Shown one piece after another: positions 22,565 to 36,519 of a DNA stretch of 64,000 nucleotides. How positions within the stretch are numbered: position 1 is the stretch's first letter; every line of letters starts with the position of its first letter. The position numbers and the translations under genes are program-made. The DNA lies in NCBI GenBank assembly GCA_944472135.2, contig OX235267.1, positions 37,479,312 through 37,543,311 of the forward strand. Direction: 5' to 3'. The notes below the pieces were generated by a model. The model did not search any database and was not told where the DNA came from. It saw only the letters and a program-made list of their open reading frames with translations. The stretch comes from Trichobilharzia regenti (lineage: Eukaryota; Platyhelminthes; Trematoda; Strigeidida; Schistosomatidae).

Positions 22565-25500
22565 ATCACATTTGTGAAAGGTCAAGCAGGTTGAATACGC
22601 TCAATGATTTCTAGTCTCATGTGAGCAAAAGCACTTCTGCAAATGTCATCTGGCTTGTCTTGAAGTTAATAACTTAGCCACTATCTGACGCAGGTGGTTT
22701 CTTACTACTTATATGGACTATTCAGTAGTGCGCAGTGTTACGTTAATTAAACTTTCTTGAGGATATGCGATTATTCAGGAATATTTCTACTTGAGAGGTT
22801 TAATAATCAAAATGTAAAATACAGCAAACGCTTTCCAATCACTTATATGTATATCAGTCTGTCAGCAGGAATATTTCACGTCTTTGTAAGTACTCTGCTT
22901 GACAGGTTGTAAATTATTTCGCTGATGATGTTAGATTATTGTAGGGATGGACATCACGACTCTCCTTACTAAGTCTTCAGTCTGAAATAATTCACACTGA
23001 GTGCTCTTATCGCAATTGACGCTGAGTGAATGAAGGCAGTCGTCTGCAGACAGAAATCACCACATAGGAATTTCGTATTTATTGGCAATTCATACAGCCG
23101 TTGCTTTTGTATCAAGGGTATAATAGGTATCCAGTAGGAGAAGTGATATTGCATTCAGTCAGCCCGAGGTCGCTGTAATCTACATACACCTGAAGTCATG
23201 TGAAGAATGGTCTGTATCCATATTGTCGCAATCTCACCACCTTCTTCATTCAAAATTCTCCCCTCCAATAAATATATGTATATATCATTGTGAATGATTG
23301 TAGGAAACTCACATTTGTGACAAGATTTGTGACAGGTCAAACCGGTTGAATACGCTCAATGATTTCTAGTCTCATGTGAGCAAAAGCACTTCTGCAAATG
23401 TCATCTGGCTTGTCTTGAAGTTAATAACTTAGCCACTATCTGACGCAGGTGGTTTCTTACTACTTATATGGACTATTCAGTAGTGCGCAGTGTTACGTTA
23501 ATTAAACTTTCTTGAGGATATGCGATTATTCAGGAATATTTCTACTTGAGAGGTTTAATAATCAAAATGTAAAATACAGCAAACGCTTTCCAATCACTTA
23601 TATGTATATCAGTCTGTCAGCAGGAATATTTCACGTCTTTGTAAGTACTCTGCTTGACAGGTTGTAAATTATTTCGCTGATGATGTTAGATTATTGTAGG
23701 GATGGACATCACGACTCTCCTTACTAAGTCTTCAGTCTGAAATAATTCACACTGAGTGCTCTTATCGCAATTGACGCTGAGTGAATGAAGGCAGTCGTCT
23801 GCAGACAGAAATCACCGCATAGGAATTTCGTATTTATTGGCAATTCATACAGCCGTTGCTTTTGTATCAAGGGTATAATAGGTATCCAGTAGGAGAAGTG
23901 ATATTGCATTCAGTCAGCCCGAGGTCGCTGTAATCTACATACACCTGAAGTCATGTGAAGAATGGTCTGTATCCATATTGTCGCAATCTCACCACCTTCT
24001 TCATTCAAAATTCTCCCCTCCAATAAATATATGTATATATCATTGTGAATGATTGTAGGAAACTCACATTTGTGACAAGATTTGTGACAGGTCAAACCGG
24101 TTGAATACGCTCAATGATTTCTAGTCTCATGTGAGCAAAAGCACTTCTGCAAATGTCATCTGGCTTGTCTTGAAGTTAATAACTTAGCCACTATCTGACG
24201 CAGGTGGTTTCTTACTACTTATATGGACTATTCAGTAGTGCGCAGTGTTACGTTAATTAAACTTTCTTGAGGATATGCGATTATTCAGGAATATTTCTAC
24301 TTGAGAGGTTTAATAATCAAAATGTAAAATACAGCAAACGCTTTCCAATCACTTATATGTATATCAGTCTGTCAGCAGGAATATTTCACGTCTTTGTAAG
24401 TACTCTGCTTGACAGGTTGTAAATTATTTCGCTGATGATGTTAGATTATTGTAGGGATGGACATCACGACTCTCCTTACTAAGTCTTCAGTCTGAAATAA
24501 TTCACACTGAGTGCTCTTATCGCAATTGACGCTGAGTGAATGAAGGCAGTCGTCTGCAGACAGAAATCACCGCATAGGAATTTCGTATTTATTGGCAATT
24601 CATACAGCCGTTGCTTTTGTATCAAGGGTATAATAGGTATCCAGTAGGAGAAGTGATATTGCATTCAGTCAGCCCGAGGTCGCTGTAATCTACATACACC
24701 TGAAGTCATGTGAAGAATGGTCTGTATCCATATTGTCGCAATCTCACCACCTTCTTCATTCAAAATTCTCCCCTCCAATAAATATATGTATATATCATTG
24801 TGAATGATTGTAGGAAACTCACATTTGTGACAAGATTTGTGACAGGTCAAACCGGTTGAATACGCTCAATGATTTCTAGTCTCATGTGAGCAAAAGCACT
24901 TCTGCAAATGTCATCTGGCTTGTCTTGAAGTTAATAACTTAGCCACTATCTGACGCAGGTGGTTTCTTACTACTTATATGGACTATTCAGTAGTGCGCAG
25001 TGTTACGTTAATTAAACTTTCTTGAGGATATGCGATTATTCAGGAATATTTCTACTTGAGAGGTTTAATAATCAAAATGTAAAATACAGCAAACGCTTTC
25101 CAATCACTTATATGTATATCAGTCTGTCAGCAGGAATATTTCACGTCTTTGTAAGTACTCTGCTTGACAGGTTGTAAATTATTTCGCTGATGATGTTAGA
25201 TTATTGTAGGGATGGACATCACGACTCTCCTTACTAAGTCTTCAGTCTGAAATAATTCACACTGAGTGCTCTTATCGCAATTGACGCTGAGTGAATGAAG
25301 GCAGTCGTCTGCAGACAGAAATCACCGCATAGGAATTTCGTATTTATTGGCAATTCATACAGCCGTTGCTTTTGTATCAAGGGTATAATAGGTATCCAGT
25401 AGGAGAAGTGATATTGCATTCAGTCAGCCCGAGGTCGCTGTAATCTACATACACCTGAAGTCATGTGAAGAATGGTCTGTATCCATATTGTCGCAATCTC

Positions 25501-28500
25501 ACCACCTTCTTCATTCAAAATTCTCCCCTCCAATAAATATATGTATATATCATTGTGAATGATTGTAGGAAACTCACATTTGTGACAAGATTTGTGACAG
25601 GTCAAACCGGTTGAATACGCTCAATGATTTCTAGTCTCATGTGAGCAAAAGCACTTCTGCAAATGTCATCTGGCTTGTCTTGAAGTTAATAACTTAGCCA
25701 CTATCTGACGCAGGTGGTTTCTTACTACTTATATGGACTATTCAGTAGTGCGCAGTGTTACGTTAATTAAACTTTCTTGAGGATATGCGATTATTCAGGA
25801 ATATTTCTACTTGAGAGGTTTAATAATCAAAATGTAAAATACAGCAAACGCTTTCCAATCACTTATATGTATATCAGTCTGTCAGCAGGAATATTTCACG
25901 TCTTTGTAAGTACTCTGCTTGACAGGTTGTAAATTATTTCGCTGATGATGTTAGATTATTGTAGGGATGGACATCACGACTCTCCTTACTAAGTCTTCAG
26001 TCTGAAATAATTCACACTGAGTGCTCTTATCGCAATTGACGCTGAGTGAATGAAGGCAGTCGTCTGCAGACAGAAATCACCGCATAGGAATTTCGTATTT
26101 ATTGGCAATTCATACAGCCGTTGCTTTTGTATCAAGGGTATAATAGGTATCCAGTAGGAGAAGTGATATTGCATTCAGTCAGCCCGAGGTCGCTGTAATC
26201 TACATACACCTGAAGTCATGTGAAGAATGGTCTGTATCCATATTGTCGCAATCTCACCACCTTCTTTATTCAAAATTCTCCCCTCCAATAAATATATGTA
26301 TATATCATTGTGAATGATTGTAGGAAACTCACATTTGTGACAAGATTTGTGACAGGTCAAACCGGTTGAATACGCTCAATGATTTCTAGTCTCATGTGAG
26401 CAAAAGCACTTCTGCAAATGTCATCTGGCTTGTCTTGAAGTTAATAACTTAGCCACTATCTGACGCAGGTGGTTTCTTACTACTTATATGGACTATTCAG
26501 TAGTGCGCAGTGTTACGTTAATTAAACTTTCTTGAGGATATGCGATTATTCAGGAATATTTCTACTTGAGAGGTTTAATAATCAAAATGTAAAATACAGC
26601 AAACGCTTTCCAATCACTTATATGTATATCAGTCTGTCAGCAGGAATATTTCACGTCTTTGTAAGTACTCTGCTTGACAGGTTGTAAATTATTTCGCTGA
26701 TGATGTTAGATTATTGTAGGGATGGACATCACGACTCTCCTTACTAAGTCTTCAGTCTGAAATAATTCACACTGAGTGCTCTTATCGCAATTGACGCTGA
26801 GTGAATGAAGGCAGTCGTCTGCAGACAGAAATCACCGCATAGGAATTTCGTATTTATTGGCAATTCATACAGCCGTTGCTTTTGTATCAAGGGTATAATA
26901 GGTATCCAGTAGGAGAAGTGATATTGCATTCAGTCAGCCCGAGGTCGCTGTAATCTACATACACCTGAAGTCATGTGAAGAATGGTCTGTATCCATATTG
27001 TCGCAATCTCACCACCTTCTTCATTCAAAATTCTCCCCTCCAATAAATATATGTATATATCATTGTGAATGATTGTAGGAAACTCACATTTGTGACAAGA
27101 TTTGTGACAGGTCAAACCGGTTGAATACGCTCAATGATTTCTAGTCTCATGTGAGCAAAAGCACTTCTGCAAATGTCATCTGGCTTGTCTTGAAGTTAAT
27201 AACTTAGCCACTATCTGACGCAGGTGGTTTCTTACTACTTATATGGACTATTCAGTAGTGCGCAGTGTTACGTTAATTAAACTTTCTTGAGGATATGCGA
27301 TTATTCAGGAATATTTCTACTTGAGAGGTTTAATAATCAAAATGTAAAATACAGCAAACGCTTTCCAATCACTTATATGTATATCAGTCTGTCAGCAGGA
27401 ATATTTCACGTCTTTGTAAGTACTCTGCTTGACAGGTTGTAAATTATTTCGCTGATGATGTTAGATTATTGTAGGGATGGACATCACGACTCTCCTTACT
27501 AAGTCTTCAGTCTGAAATAATTCACACTGAGTGCTCTTATCGCAATTGACGCTGAGTGAATGAAGGCAGTCGTCTGCAGACAGAAATCACCGCATAGGAA
27601 TTTCGTATTTATTGGCAATTCATACAGCCGTTGCTTTTGTATCAAGGGTATAATAGGTATCCAGTAGGAGAAGTGATATTGCATTCAGTCAGCCCGAGGT
27701 CGCTGTAATCTACATACACCTGAAGTCATGTGAAGAATGGTCTGTATCCATATTGTCGCAATCTCACCACCTTCTTCATTCAAAATTCTCCCCTCCAATA
27801 AATATATGTATATATCATTGTGAATGATTGTAGGAAACTCACATTTGTGACAAGATTTGTGACAGGTCAAACCGGTTGAATACGCTCAATGATTTCTAGT
27901 CTCATGTGAGCAAAAGCACTTCTGCAAATGTCATCTGGCTTGTCTTGAAGTTAATAACTTAGCCACTATCTGACGCAGGTGGTTTCTTACTACTTATATG
28001 GACTATTCAGTAGTGCGCAGTGTTACGTTAATTAAACTTTCTTGAGGATATGCGATTATTCAGGAATATTTCTACTTGAGAGGTTTAATAATCAAAATGT
28101 AAAATACAGCAAACGCTTTCCAATCACTTATATGTATATCAGTCTGTCAGCAGGAATATTTCACGTCTTTGTAAGTACTCTGCTTGACAGGTTGTAAATT
28201 ATTTCGCTGATGATGTTAGATTATTGTAGGGATGGACATCACGACTCTCCTTACTAAGTCTTCAGTCTGAAATAATTCACACTGAGTGCTCTTATCGCAA
28301 TTGACGCTGAGTGAATGAAGGCAGTCGTCTGCAGACAGAAATCACCGCATAGGAATTTCGTATTTATTGGCAATTCATACAGCCGTTGCTTTTGTATCAA
28401 GGGTATAATAGGTATCCAGTAGGAGAAGTGATATTGCATTCAGTCAGCCCGAGGTCGCTGTAATCTACATACACCTGAAGTCATGTGAAGAATGGTCTGT

Positions 28501-31500
28501 ATCCATATTGTCGCAATCTCACCACCTTCTTCATTCAAAATTCTCCCCTCCAATAAATATATGTATATATCATTGTGAATGATTGTAGGAAACTCACATT
28601 TGTGACAAGATTTGTGACAGGTCAAACCGGTTGAATACGCTCAATGATTTCTAGTCTCATGTGAGCAAAAGCACTTCTGCAAATGTCATCTGGCTTGTCT
28701 TGAAGTTAATAACTTAGCCACTATCTGACGCAGGTGGTTTCTTACTACTTATATGGACTATTCAGTAGTGCGCAGTGTTACGTTAATTAAACTTTCTTGA
28801 GGATATGCGATTATTCAGGAATATTTCTACTTGAGAGGTTTAATAATCAAAATGTAAAATACAGCAAACGCTTTCCAATCACTTATATGTATATCAGTCT
28901 GTCAGCAGGAATATTTCACGTCTTTGTAAGTACTCTGCTTGACAGGTTGTAAATTATTTCGCTGATGATGTTAGATTATTGTAGGGATGGACATCACGAC
29001 TCTCCTTACTAAGTCTTCAGTCTGAAATAATTCACACTGAGTGCTCTTATCGCAATTGACGCTGAGTGAATGAAGGCAGTCGTCTGCAGACAGAAATCAC
29101 CGCATAGGAATTTCGTATTTATTGGCAATTCATACAGCCGTTGCTTTTGTATCAAGGGTATAATAGGTATCCAGTAGGAGAAGTGATATTGCATTCAGTC
29201 AGCCCGAGGTCGCTGTAATCTACATACACCTGAAGTCATGTGAAGAATGGTCTGTATCCATATTGTCGCAATCTCACCACCTTCTTCATTCAAAATTCTC
29301 CCCTCCAATAAATATATGTATATATCATTGTGAATGATTGTAGGAAACTCACATTTGTGACAAGATTTGTGACAGGTCAAACCGGTTGAATACGCTCAAT
29401 GATTTCTAGTCTCATGTGAGCAAAAGCACTTCTGCAAATGTCATCTGGCTTGTCTTGAAGTTAATAACTTAGCCACTATCTGACGCAGGTGGTTTCTTAC
29501 TACTTATATGGACTATTCAGTAGTGCGCAGTGTTACGTTAATTAAACTTTCTTGAGGATATGCGATTATTCAGGAATATTTCTACTTGAGAGGTTTAATA
29601 ATCAAAATGTAAAATACAGCAAACGCTTTCCAATCACTTATATGTATATCAGTCTGTCAGCAGGAATATTTCACGTCTTTGTAAGTACTCTGCTTGACAG
29701 GTTGTAAATTATTTCGCTGATGATGTTAGATTATTGTAGGGATGGACATCACGACTCTCCTTACTAAGTCTTCAGTCTGAAATAATTCACACTGAGTGCT
29801 CTTATCGCAATTGACGCTGAGTGAATGAAGGCAGTCGTCTGCAGACAGAAATCACCGCATAGGAATTTCGTATTTATTGGCAATTCATACAGCCGTTGCT
29901 TTTGTATCAAGGGTATAATAGGTATCCAGTAGGAGAAGTGATATTGCATTCAGTCAGCCCGAGGTCGCTGTAATCTACATACACCTGAAGTCATGTGAAG
30001 AATGGTCTGTATCCATATTGTCGCAATCTCACCACCTTCTTCATTCAAAATTCTCCCCTCCAATAAATATATGTATATATCATTGTGAATGATTGTAGGA
30101 AACTCACATTTGTGACAAGATTTGTGACAGGTCAAACCGGTTGAATACGCTCAATGATTTCTAGTCTCATGTGAGCAAAAGCACTTCTGCAAATGTCATC
30201 TGGCTTGTCTTGAAGTTAATAACTTAGCCACTATCTGACGCAGGTGGTTTCTTACTACTTATATGGACTATTCAGTAGTGCGCAGTGTTACGTTAATTAA
30301 ACTTTCTTGAGGATATGCGATTATTCAGGAATATTTCTACTTGAGAGGTTTAATAATCAAAATGTAAAATACAGCAAACGCTTTCCAATCACTTATATGT
30401 ATATCAGTCTGTCAGCAGGAATATTTCACGTCTTTGTAAGTACTCTGCTTGACAGGTTGTAAATTATTTCGCTGATGATGTTAGATTATTGTAGGGATGG
30501 ACATCACGACTCTCCTTACTAAGTCTTCAGTCTGAAATAATTCACACTGAGTGCTCTTATCGCAATTGACGCTGAGTGAATGAAGGCAGTCGTCTGCAGA
30601 CAGAAATCACCGCATAGGAATTTCGTATTTATTGGCAATTCATACAGCCGTTGCTTTTGTATCAAGGGTATAATAGGTATCCAGTAGGAGAAGTGATATT
30701 GCATTCAGTCAGCCCGAGGTCGCTGTAATCTACATACACCTGAAGTCATGTGAAGAATGGTCTGTATCCATATTGTCGCAATCTCACCACCTTCTTCATT
30801 CAAAATTCTCCCCTCCAATAAATATATGTATATATCATTGTGAATGATTGTAGGAAACTCACATTTGTGACAAGATTTGTGACAGGTCAAACCGGTTGAA
30901 TACGCTCAATGATTTCTAGTCTCATGTGAGCAAAAGCACTTCTGCAAATGTCATCTGGCTTGTCTTGAAGTTAATAACTTAGCCACTATCTGACGCAGGT
31001 GGTTTCTTACTACTTATATGGACTATTCAGTAGTGCGCAGTGTTACGTTAATTAAACTTTCTTGAGGATATGCGATTATTCAGGAATATTTCTACTTGAG
31101 AGGTTTAATAATCAAAATGTAAAATACAGCAAACGCTTTCCAATCACTTATATGTATATCAGTCTGTCAGCAGGAATATTTCACGTCTTTGTAAGTACTC
31201 TGCTTGACAGGTTGTAAATTATTTCGCTGATGATGTTAGATTATTGTAGGGATGGACATCACGACTCTCCTTACTAAGTCTTCAGTCTGAAATAATTCAC
31301 ACTGAGTGCTCTTATCGCAATTGACGCTGAGTGAATGAAGGCAGTCGTCTGCAGACAGAAATCACCGCATAGGAATTTCGTATTTATTGGCAATTCATAC
31401 AGCCGTTGCTTTTGTATCAAGGGTATAATAGGTATCCAGTAGGAGAAGTGATATTGCATTCAGTCAGCCCGAGGTCGCTGTAATCTACATACACCTGAAG

Positions 31501-33868
31501 TCATGTGAAGAATGGTCTGTATCCATATTGTCGCAATCTCACCACCTTCTTCATTCAAAATTCTCCCCTCCAATAAATATATGTATATATCATTGTGAAT
31601 GATTGTAGGAAACTCACATTTGTGACAAGATTTGTGACAGGTCAAACCGGTTGAATACGCTCAATGATTTCTAGTCTCATGTGAGCAAAAGCACTTCTGC
31701 AAATGTCATCTGGCTTGTCTTGAAGTTAATAACTTAGCCACTATCTGACGCAGGTGGTTTCTTACTACTTATATGGACTATTCAGTAGTGCGCAGTGTTA
31801 CGTTAATTAAACTTTCTTGAGGATATGCGATTATTCAGGAATATTTCTACTTGAGAGGTTTAATAATCAAAATGTAAAATACAGCAAACGCTTTCCAATC
31901 ACTTATATGTATATCAGTCTGTCAGCAGGAATATTTCACGTCTTTGTAAGTACTCTGCTTGACAGGTTGTAAATTATTTCGCTGATGATGTTAGATTATT
32001 GTAGGGATGGACATCACGACTCTCCTTACTAAGTCTTCAGTCTGAAATAATTCACACTGAGTGCTCTTATCGCAATTGACGCTGAGTGAATGAAGGCAGT
32101 CGTCTGCAGACAGAAATCACCGCATAGGAATTTCGTATTTATTGGCAATTCATACAGCCGTTGCTTTTGTATCAAGGGTATAATAGGTATCCAGTAGGAG
32201 AAGTGATATTGCATTCAGTCAGCCCGAGGTCGCTGTAATCTACATACACCTGAAGTCATGTGAAGAATGGTCTGTATCCATATTGTCGCAATCTCACCAC
32301 CTTCTTCATTCAAAATTCTCCCCTCCAATAAATATATGTATATATCATTGTGAATGATTGTAGGAAACTCACATTTGTGACAAGATTTGTGACAGGTCAA
32401 ACCGGTTGAATACGCTCAATGATTTCTAGTCTCATGTGAGCAAAAGCACTTCTGCAAATGTCATCTGGCTTGTCTTGAAGTTAATAACTTAGCCACTATC
32501 TGACGCAGGTGGTTTCTTACTACTTATATGGACTATTCAGTAGTGCGCAGTGTTACGTTAATTAAACTTTCTTGAGGATATGCGATTATTCAGGAATATT
32601 TCTACTTGAGAGGTTTAATAATCAAAATGTAAAATACAGCAAACGCTTTCCAATCACTTATATGTATATCAGTCTGTCAGCAGGAATATTTCACGTCTTT
32701 GTAAGTACTCTGCTTGACAGGTTGTAAATTATTTCGCTGATGATGTTAGATTATTGTAGGGATGGACATCACGACTCTCCTTACTAAGTCTTCAGTCTGA
32801 AATAATTCACACTGAGTGCTCTTATCGCAATTGACGCTGAGTGAATGAAGGCAGTCGTCTGCAGACAGAAATCACCGCATAGGAATTTCGTATTTATTGG
32901 CAATTCATACAGCCGTTGCTTTTGTATCAAGGGTATAATAGGTATCCAGTAGGAGAAGTGATATTGCATTCAGTCAGCCCGAGGTCGCTGTAATCTACAT
33001 ACACCTGAAGTCATGTGAAGAATGGTCTGTATCCATATTGTCGCAATCTCACCACCTTCTTCATTCAAAATTCTCCCCTCCAATAAATATATGTATATAT
33101 CATTGTGAATGATTGTAGGAAACTCACATTTGTGACAAGATTTGTGACAGGTCAAACCGGTTGAATACGCTCAATGATTTCTAGTCTCATGTGAGCAAAA
33201 GCACTTCTGCAAATGTCATCTGGCTTGTCTTGAAGTTAATAACTTAGCCACTATCTGACGCAGGTGGTTTCTTACTACTTATATGGACTATTCAGTAGTG
33301 CGCAGTGTTACGTTAATTAAACTTTCTTGAGGATATGCGATTATTCAGGAATATTTCTACTTGAGAGGTTTAATAATCAAAATGTAAAATACAGCAAACG
33401 CTTTCCAATCACTTATATGTATATCAGTCTGTCAGCAGGAATATTTCACGTCTTTGTAAGTACTCTGCTTGACAGGTTGTAAATTATTTCGCTGATGATG
33501 TTAGATTATTGTAGGGATGGACATCACGACTCTCCTTACTAAGTCTTCAGTCTGAAATAATTCACACTGAGTGCTCTTATCGCAATTGACGCTGAGTGAA
33601 TGAAGGCAGTCGTCTGCAGACAGAAATCACCGCATAGGAATTTCGTATTTATTGGCAATTCATACAGCCGTTGCTTTTGTATCAAGGGTATAATAGGTAT
33701 CCAGTAGGAGAAGTGATATTGCATTCAGTCAGCCCGAGGTCGCTGTAATCTACATACACCTGAAGTCATGTGAAGAATGGTCTGTATCCATATTGTCGCA
33801 ATCTCACCACCTTCTTCATTCAAAATTCTCCACTCCAACTCATGTGAGCGGTATATAAATCATTGTGA
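22565..33868 (-). repeat. 755-bp tandem repeat (macrosatellite), 15 copies
   Basis: A landmark (TTGAATACGCTCAATG) falls at 22591, 23346 and then every 755 bp to 33161, giving 15 units. The first unit has a diverged start, and the last loses homology near 33830-33868. Among inner units the only differences noticed are one G/A (CACCACATAGG in unit 1) and one C/T near 26265. Each unit has, on the minus strand, two 61-codon frames in the same phase separated by one TGA; the diverged relative at 48.8 kb does not keep these frames open, so they are probably not coding. Strand is given relative to the orphan monomer, which is in plus orientation. Confidence 0.97.
22970..22981 (-). other. Candidate 12-nt microexon in each monomer (speculative)
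   Basis: On the minus strand AATTATTTCAG precedes a 12-nt block and GTAAGG follows it. The orphan monomer at 48.8 kb keeps the same pattern (CATTTCAG, 12 nt at 49071-49082, GTAAAG) despite clear divergence. Schistosomes have genes made of very short symmetric exons (micro-exon genes), which makes the idea worth a test, but AG...GT flanks are common by chance. Confidence 0.15.
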
Positions 33869-35139
33869 AATTTTTTATGCCCACACAATTATGTCCAAAT
33901 ACTCAGTGATACCTTTTGCTGATCAAATTCTACGTGATTCAGTTTATATACCATGTGGAATCTATAATTAAATATAGGATAATCAGAATAAGTGATTCTC
34001 TGATCTTTTATTTGTATTATTTCGTGATATTTTTTCAAGTAATTTTTAAAGATGTTAAATATTTTCCAATACCATGTATTGACTTTCATTGGTGTTGTTG
34101 ACTGATTTAAATCCAATAAGGTGTCGAATGTTGAGAAGTCTACCCAACAACATGAGTGCTTTTGGAGGGATAAAGCATAAACAAAACATCATACAGAATA
34201 GGATGAGTTGATCGTTGGCTTCACCTGGTTCATCTCCACCTGTGTAAAATCCGAATGTCATTTGTCTGCAAATGATGACAGATACAAATCAGAAGACGAC
34301 ATTTAGATGTTCAGATGCTCTATTCACAGACAATTATGTAAATATTAATTATAGAATTTTAATACTTCCTGGATCCCAAGACGCGTAAATTTTTGTTTGT
34401 CTGATATACTGCACTCAACCTCGGTCATCTATACACACAGCAGTTCACCAGTTTCACTAACTATGCTTAAGATACATAAATATATTTACATAAGTTCTTG
34501 TGCATATATATTCATATTGGAATATATCTGTTCATGTTTACACTTACATTACTGTCAGTTACCCCAAGGGAACGGAAACAGTCTCATCGAGATCAACACA
34601 GCCAGTCTCTCTCCAATCATGACTGTCAACACCATAGAGATTAGAATGAATTCACTCGATGAATCACTTCATCTGCTTTAATACATTGATCATTGTGAGC
34701 GTGACCACCAAATGTTATTCCACATTCGCATTGAGTCAGATGATCAAACTTACCTCTTAAGGTGTTTTCATTCCTTATTTTAGTGTCATTATTGAAGTGT
34801 CTATTCGAATAATAACGGATAACTCAATTACCAGTTTAACTGGTCAATTAGCATGATCGTGTTATGATCGAGTGATTGTGAATGACGACGTCTTCGGATG
34901 TGCATATCATGAGCATCATCACGTGGATTATTATGATCAGTGTTTTTCTCTTCACGCATGTAGGTTAAGTGGTATGACTGATCGAATGATGCCAGTGAAC
35001 ACTCAGGTAATTACAGATGACTGTTTTTCATAAAGTAACAAGTTACAATAGCGTCATGAGTGAGAAATCGATTTCATTATAAATAACATCAATCTCCATG
35101 TACTCATACTCCATGTACTAATTTTCATCAATGTAGTAG
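33869..35139. other. Gene-free spacer right of the satellite
   Basis: AT-rich. The open frames at 33889-34261 and 34397-34681 are short and lack recognisable motifs. On the minus strand a possible acceptor (TTTTACACAG, about 34236-34227) precedes a short block and GTGAAG, but nothing else supports an exon. Confidence 0.35.
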
Positions 35140-35880
35140 AGATGACTGTAAACTTATACACTGATACAAGGATTAATGTCAGTCTGAGGTTTGGGATTTG
35201 TGGCACAGTTCAAATAGATTGTCATAATATTTCAACATTTTGACACTGAATGGTCAATCTTATGATTCTGGTTGCATTTCGAGCAAAACTACTGATCGTG
35301 ATCACACCAAATGTTAGAATTGTTTGTTTTTAATCCACACTTCTGTGATTTGTAATCATATCGATATGGTCAATATTTTGTTCATTCATATCTGTGTATT
35401 CAGAATACTATTCCAGTTCTGTGATAGTTATGCTGTGTAGGCCTTCTTACATGTGTCTGCCGTGATCTTAATGTCATCAGCCTCCTATTCCATTAGTTCA
35501 CATTTGATTTCAGAACACAAACGTTTTCACAATCAATGTTGTGATTTCTGCCTCGTGCATGTGCAGATGAATTTCTTAGATAAGATGAATTTCTTTCTAA
35601 ATTATTGTCAGCTTATGATCCTGTAGAATTATCTTCCGTTAGGGGTTGATGTGTGTTAAATCTCATCTTGAGTGATCTATATTTTGATCCACATATTCAG
35701 TCGAAACATTCGACAAAAGATATTTTATAAATTACCCTTATATTTTTCCATCGTTTTTTTGAATATTTTAGCTAAACTATATAATTTCTAGGTAGACTCA
35801 GTGATTTGAACGTGACACGACTGCCAATAATTTTGTCGTTTCTTTGAATTCGCCTCTGATGCGCCATTCTGGTGTGAAAT
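35140..35880 (+). repeat. Direct repeat flanking the satellite block, right copy
   Basis: Partner of 17500-18260, in the same orientation and order from a TATTTCAAC word to a CGCCTCTGATGC/TGCCTCTCACTT end. The region between the two, about 17 kb, holds the entire 755-bp array. Confidence 0.7.
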
Positions 35881-36153
35881 TGCGACCCATTTTTGTTTAC
35901 AGTGCCTTTGATCTCGGTTTCTGTTTTTACTCTCTATAATTTACCCTTCTTTGCATTATCTCTGATCAATATTTTCGAGTAGTTGTTGTCGAGATACATT
36001 TTGAATAAGACAATGATTTCTTTCCATTGGTCATGATCCGGTATAGTCTGCGTATTAAATACTGTTGGTATGTAGGTTGTGTGCTACTTAGTCAACTGGT
36101 TACTATCAATCGACAGATGTCTGAATTCATGTGAGATGTCGTCTTAATTCATA

Positions 36154-36492
36154 TTGTGTGACACACAACAACCCCTCTATTCAGAATTCTCCCTCACTCG
36201 CATCTGTCAGTTCCCTTACTCGTGTGGAGCCGGACGTGTCGTTCACACTCGAAGGGTGTTCTCAGAAAGTTTCGTCAAAATCTTACTCTCATGGTTCGAT
36301 AGAGAAGGAAAACCTTTCGACGTCAACACCCGTATACTGGAAGGCCTGATCGAATCTGGCCGCCAAGCTAATCAAGAATGGAACTCAAAATTTATTCGCA
36401 GACCAAACAAGACACTTTCTAGAACAGTAAGAATGAATATTCTTTTAACCGCAGAGGTGATGCCAATCCACATGTTAAATCATGAACTCTGA
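36154..36492 (+). pseudogene. Penelope-like GIY-YIG endonuclease fragment
   Basis: Aligns residue by residue with the endonuclease end of the PLE at 38.3-38.7 kb. YSCGAGRVVHTRR sits where that element has SYIGRTQR, LLSWF matches the HIPVWL helix, and ILEGLIESGRQA matches ILSHLVHSEHS. RRPNKTL...ILLTAEVMPIHMLN matches VPNNLP...LLAIAEVSDIN. The core YIG is changed to RVV, so it would not be active. No RT precedes it. The overlapping frame at 36131-36349 is a shadow. Confidence 0.7.
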
Positions 36493-36519
36493 ATTTAAAA
36501 CGAGTTTGCTCCAACAAGA

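Noticed and set aside
22969..33724. Thirty short minus-strand frames (61 codons each) across the 755-bp array as a multi-copy gene family
   Set aside because: They repeat only because the DNA repeats. The two frames per unit are split by a stop, start partly at non-ATG codons, and the diverged monomer at 48.8 kb has stops in both.
22565..33868. CRISPR array
   Set aside because: The unit is 755 bp with no spacers between short repeats, and the surroundings are eukaryotic.
36131..36349. 72-codon plus-strand frame
   Set aside because: Shadow of the GIY-YIG frame at 36154-36492, which aligns with other PLE endonucleases.
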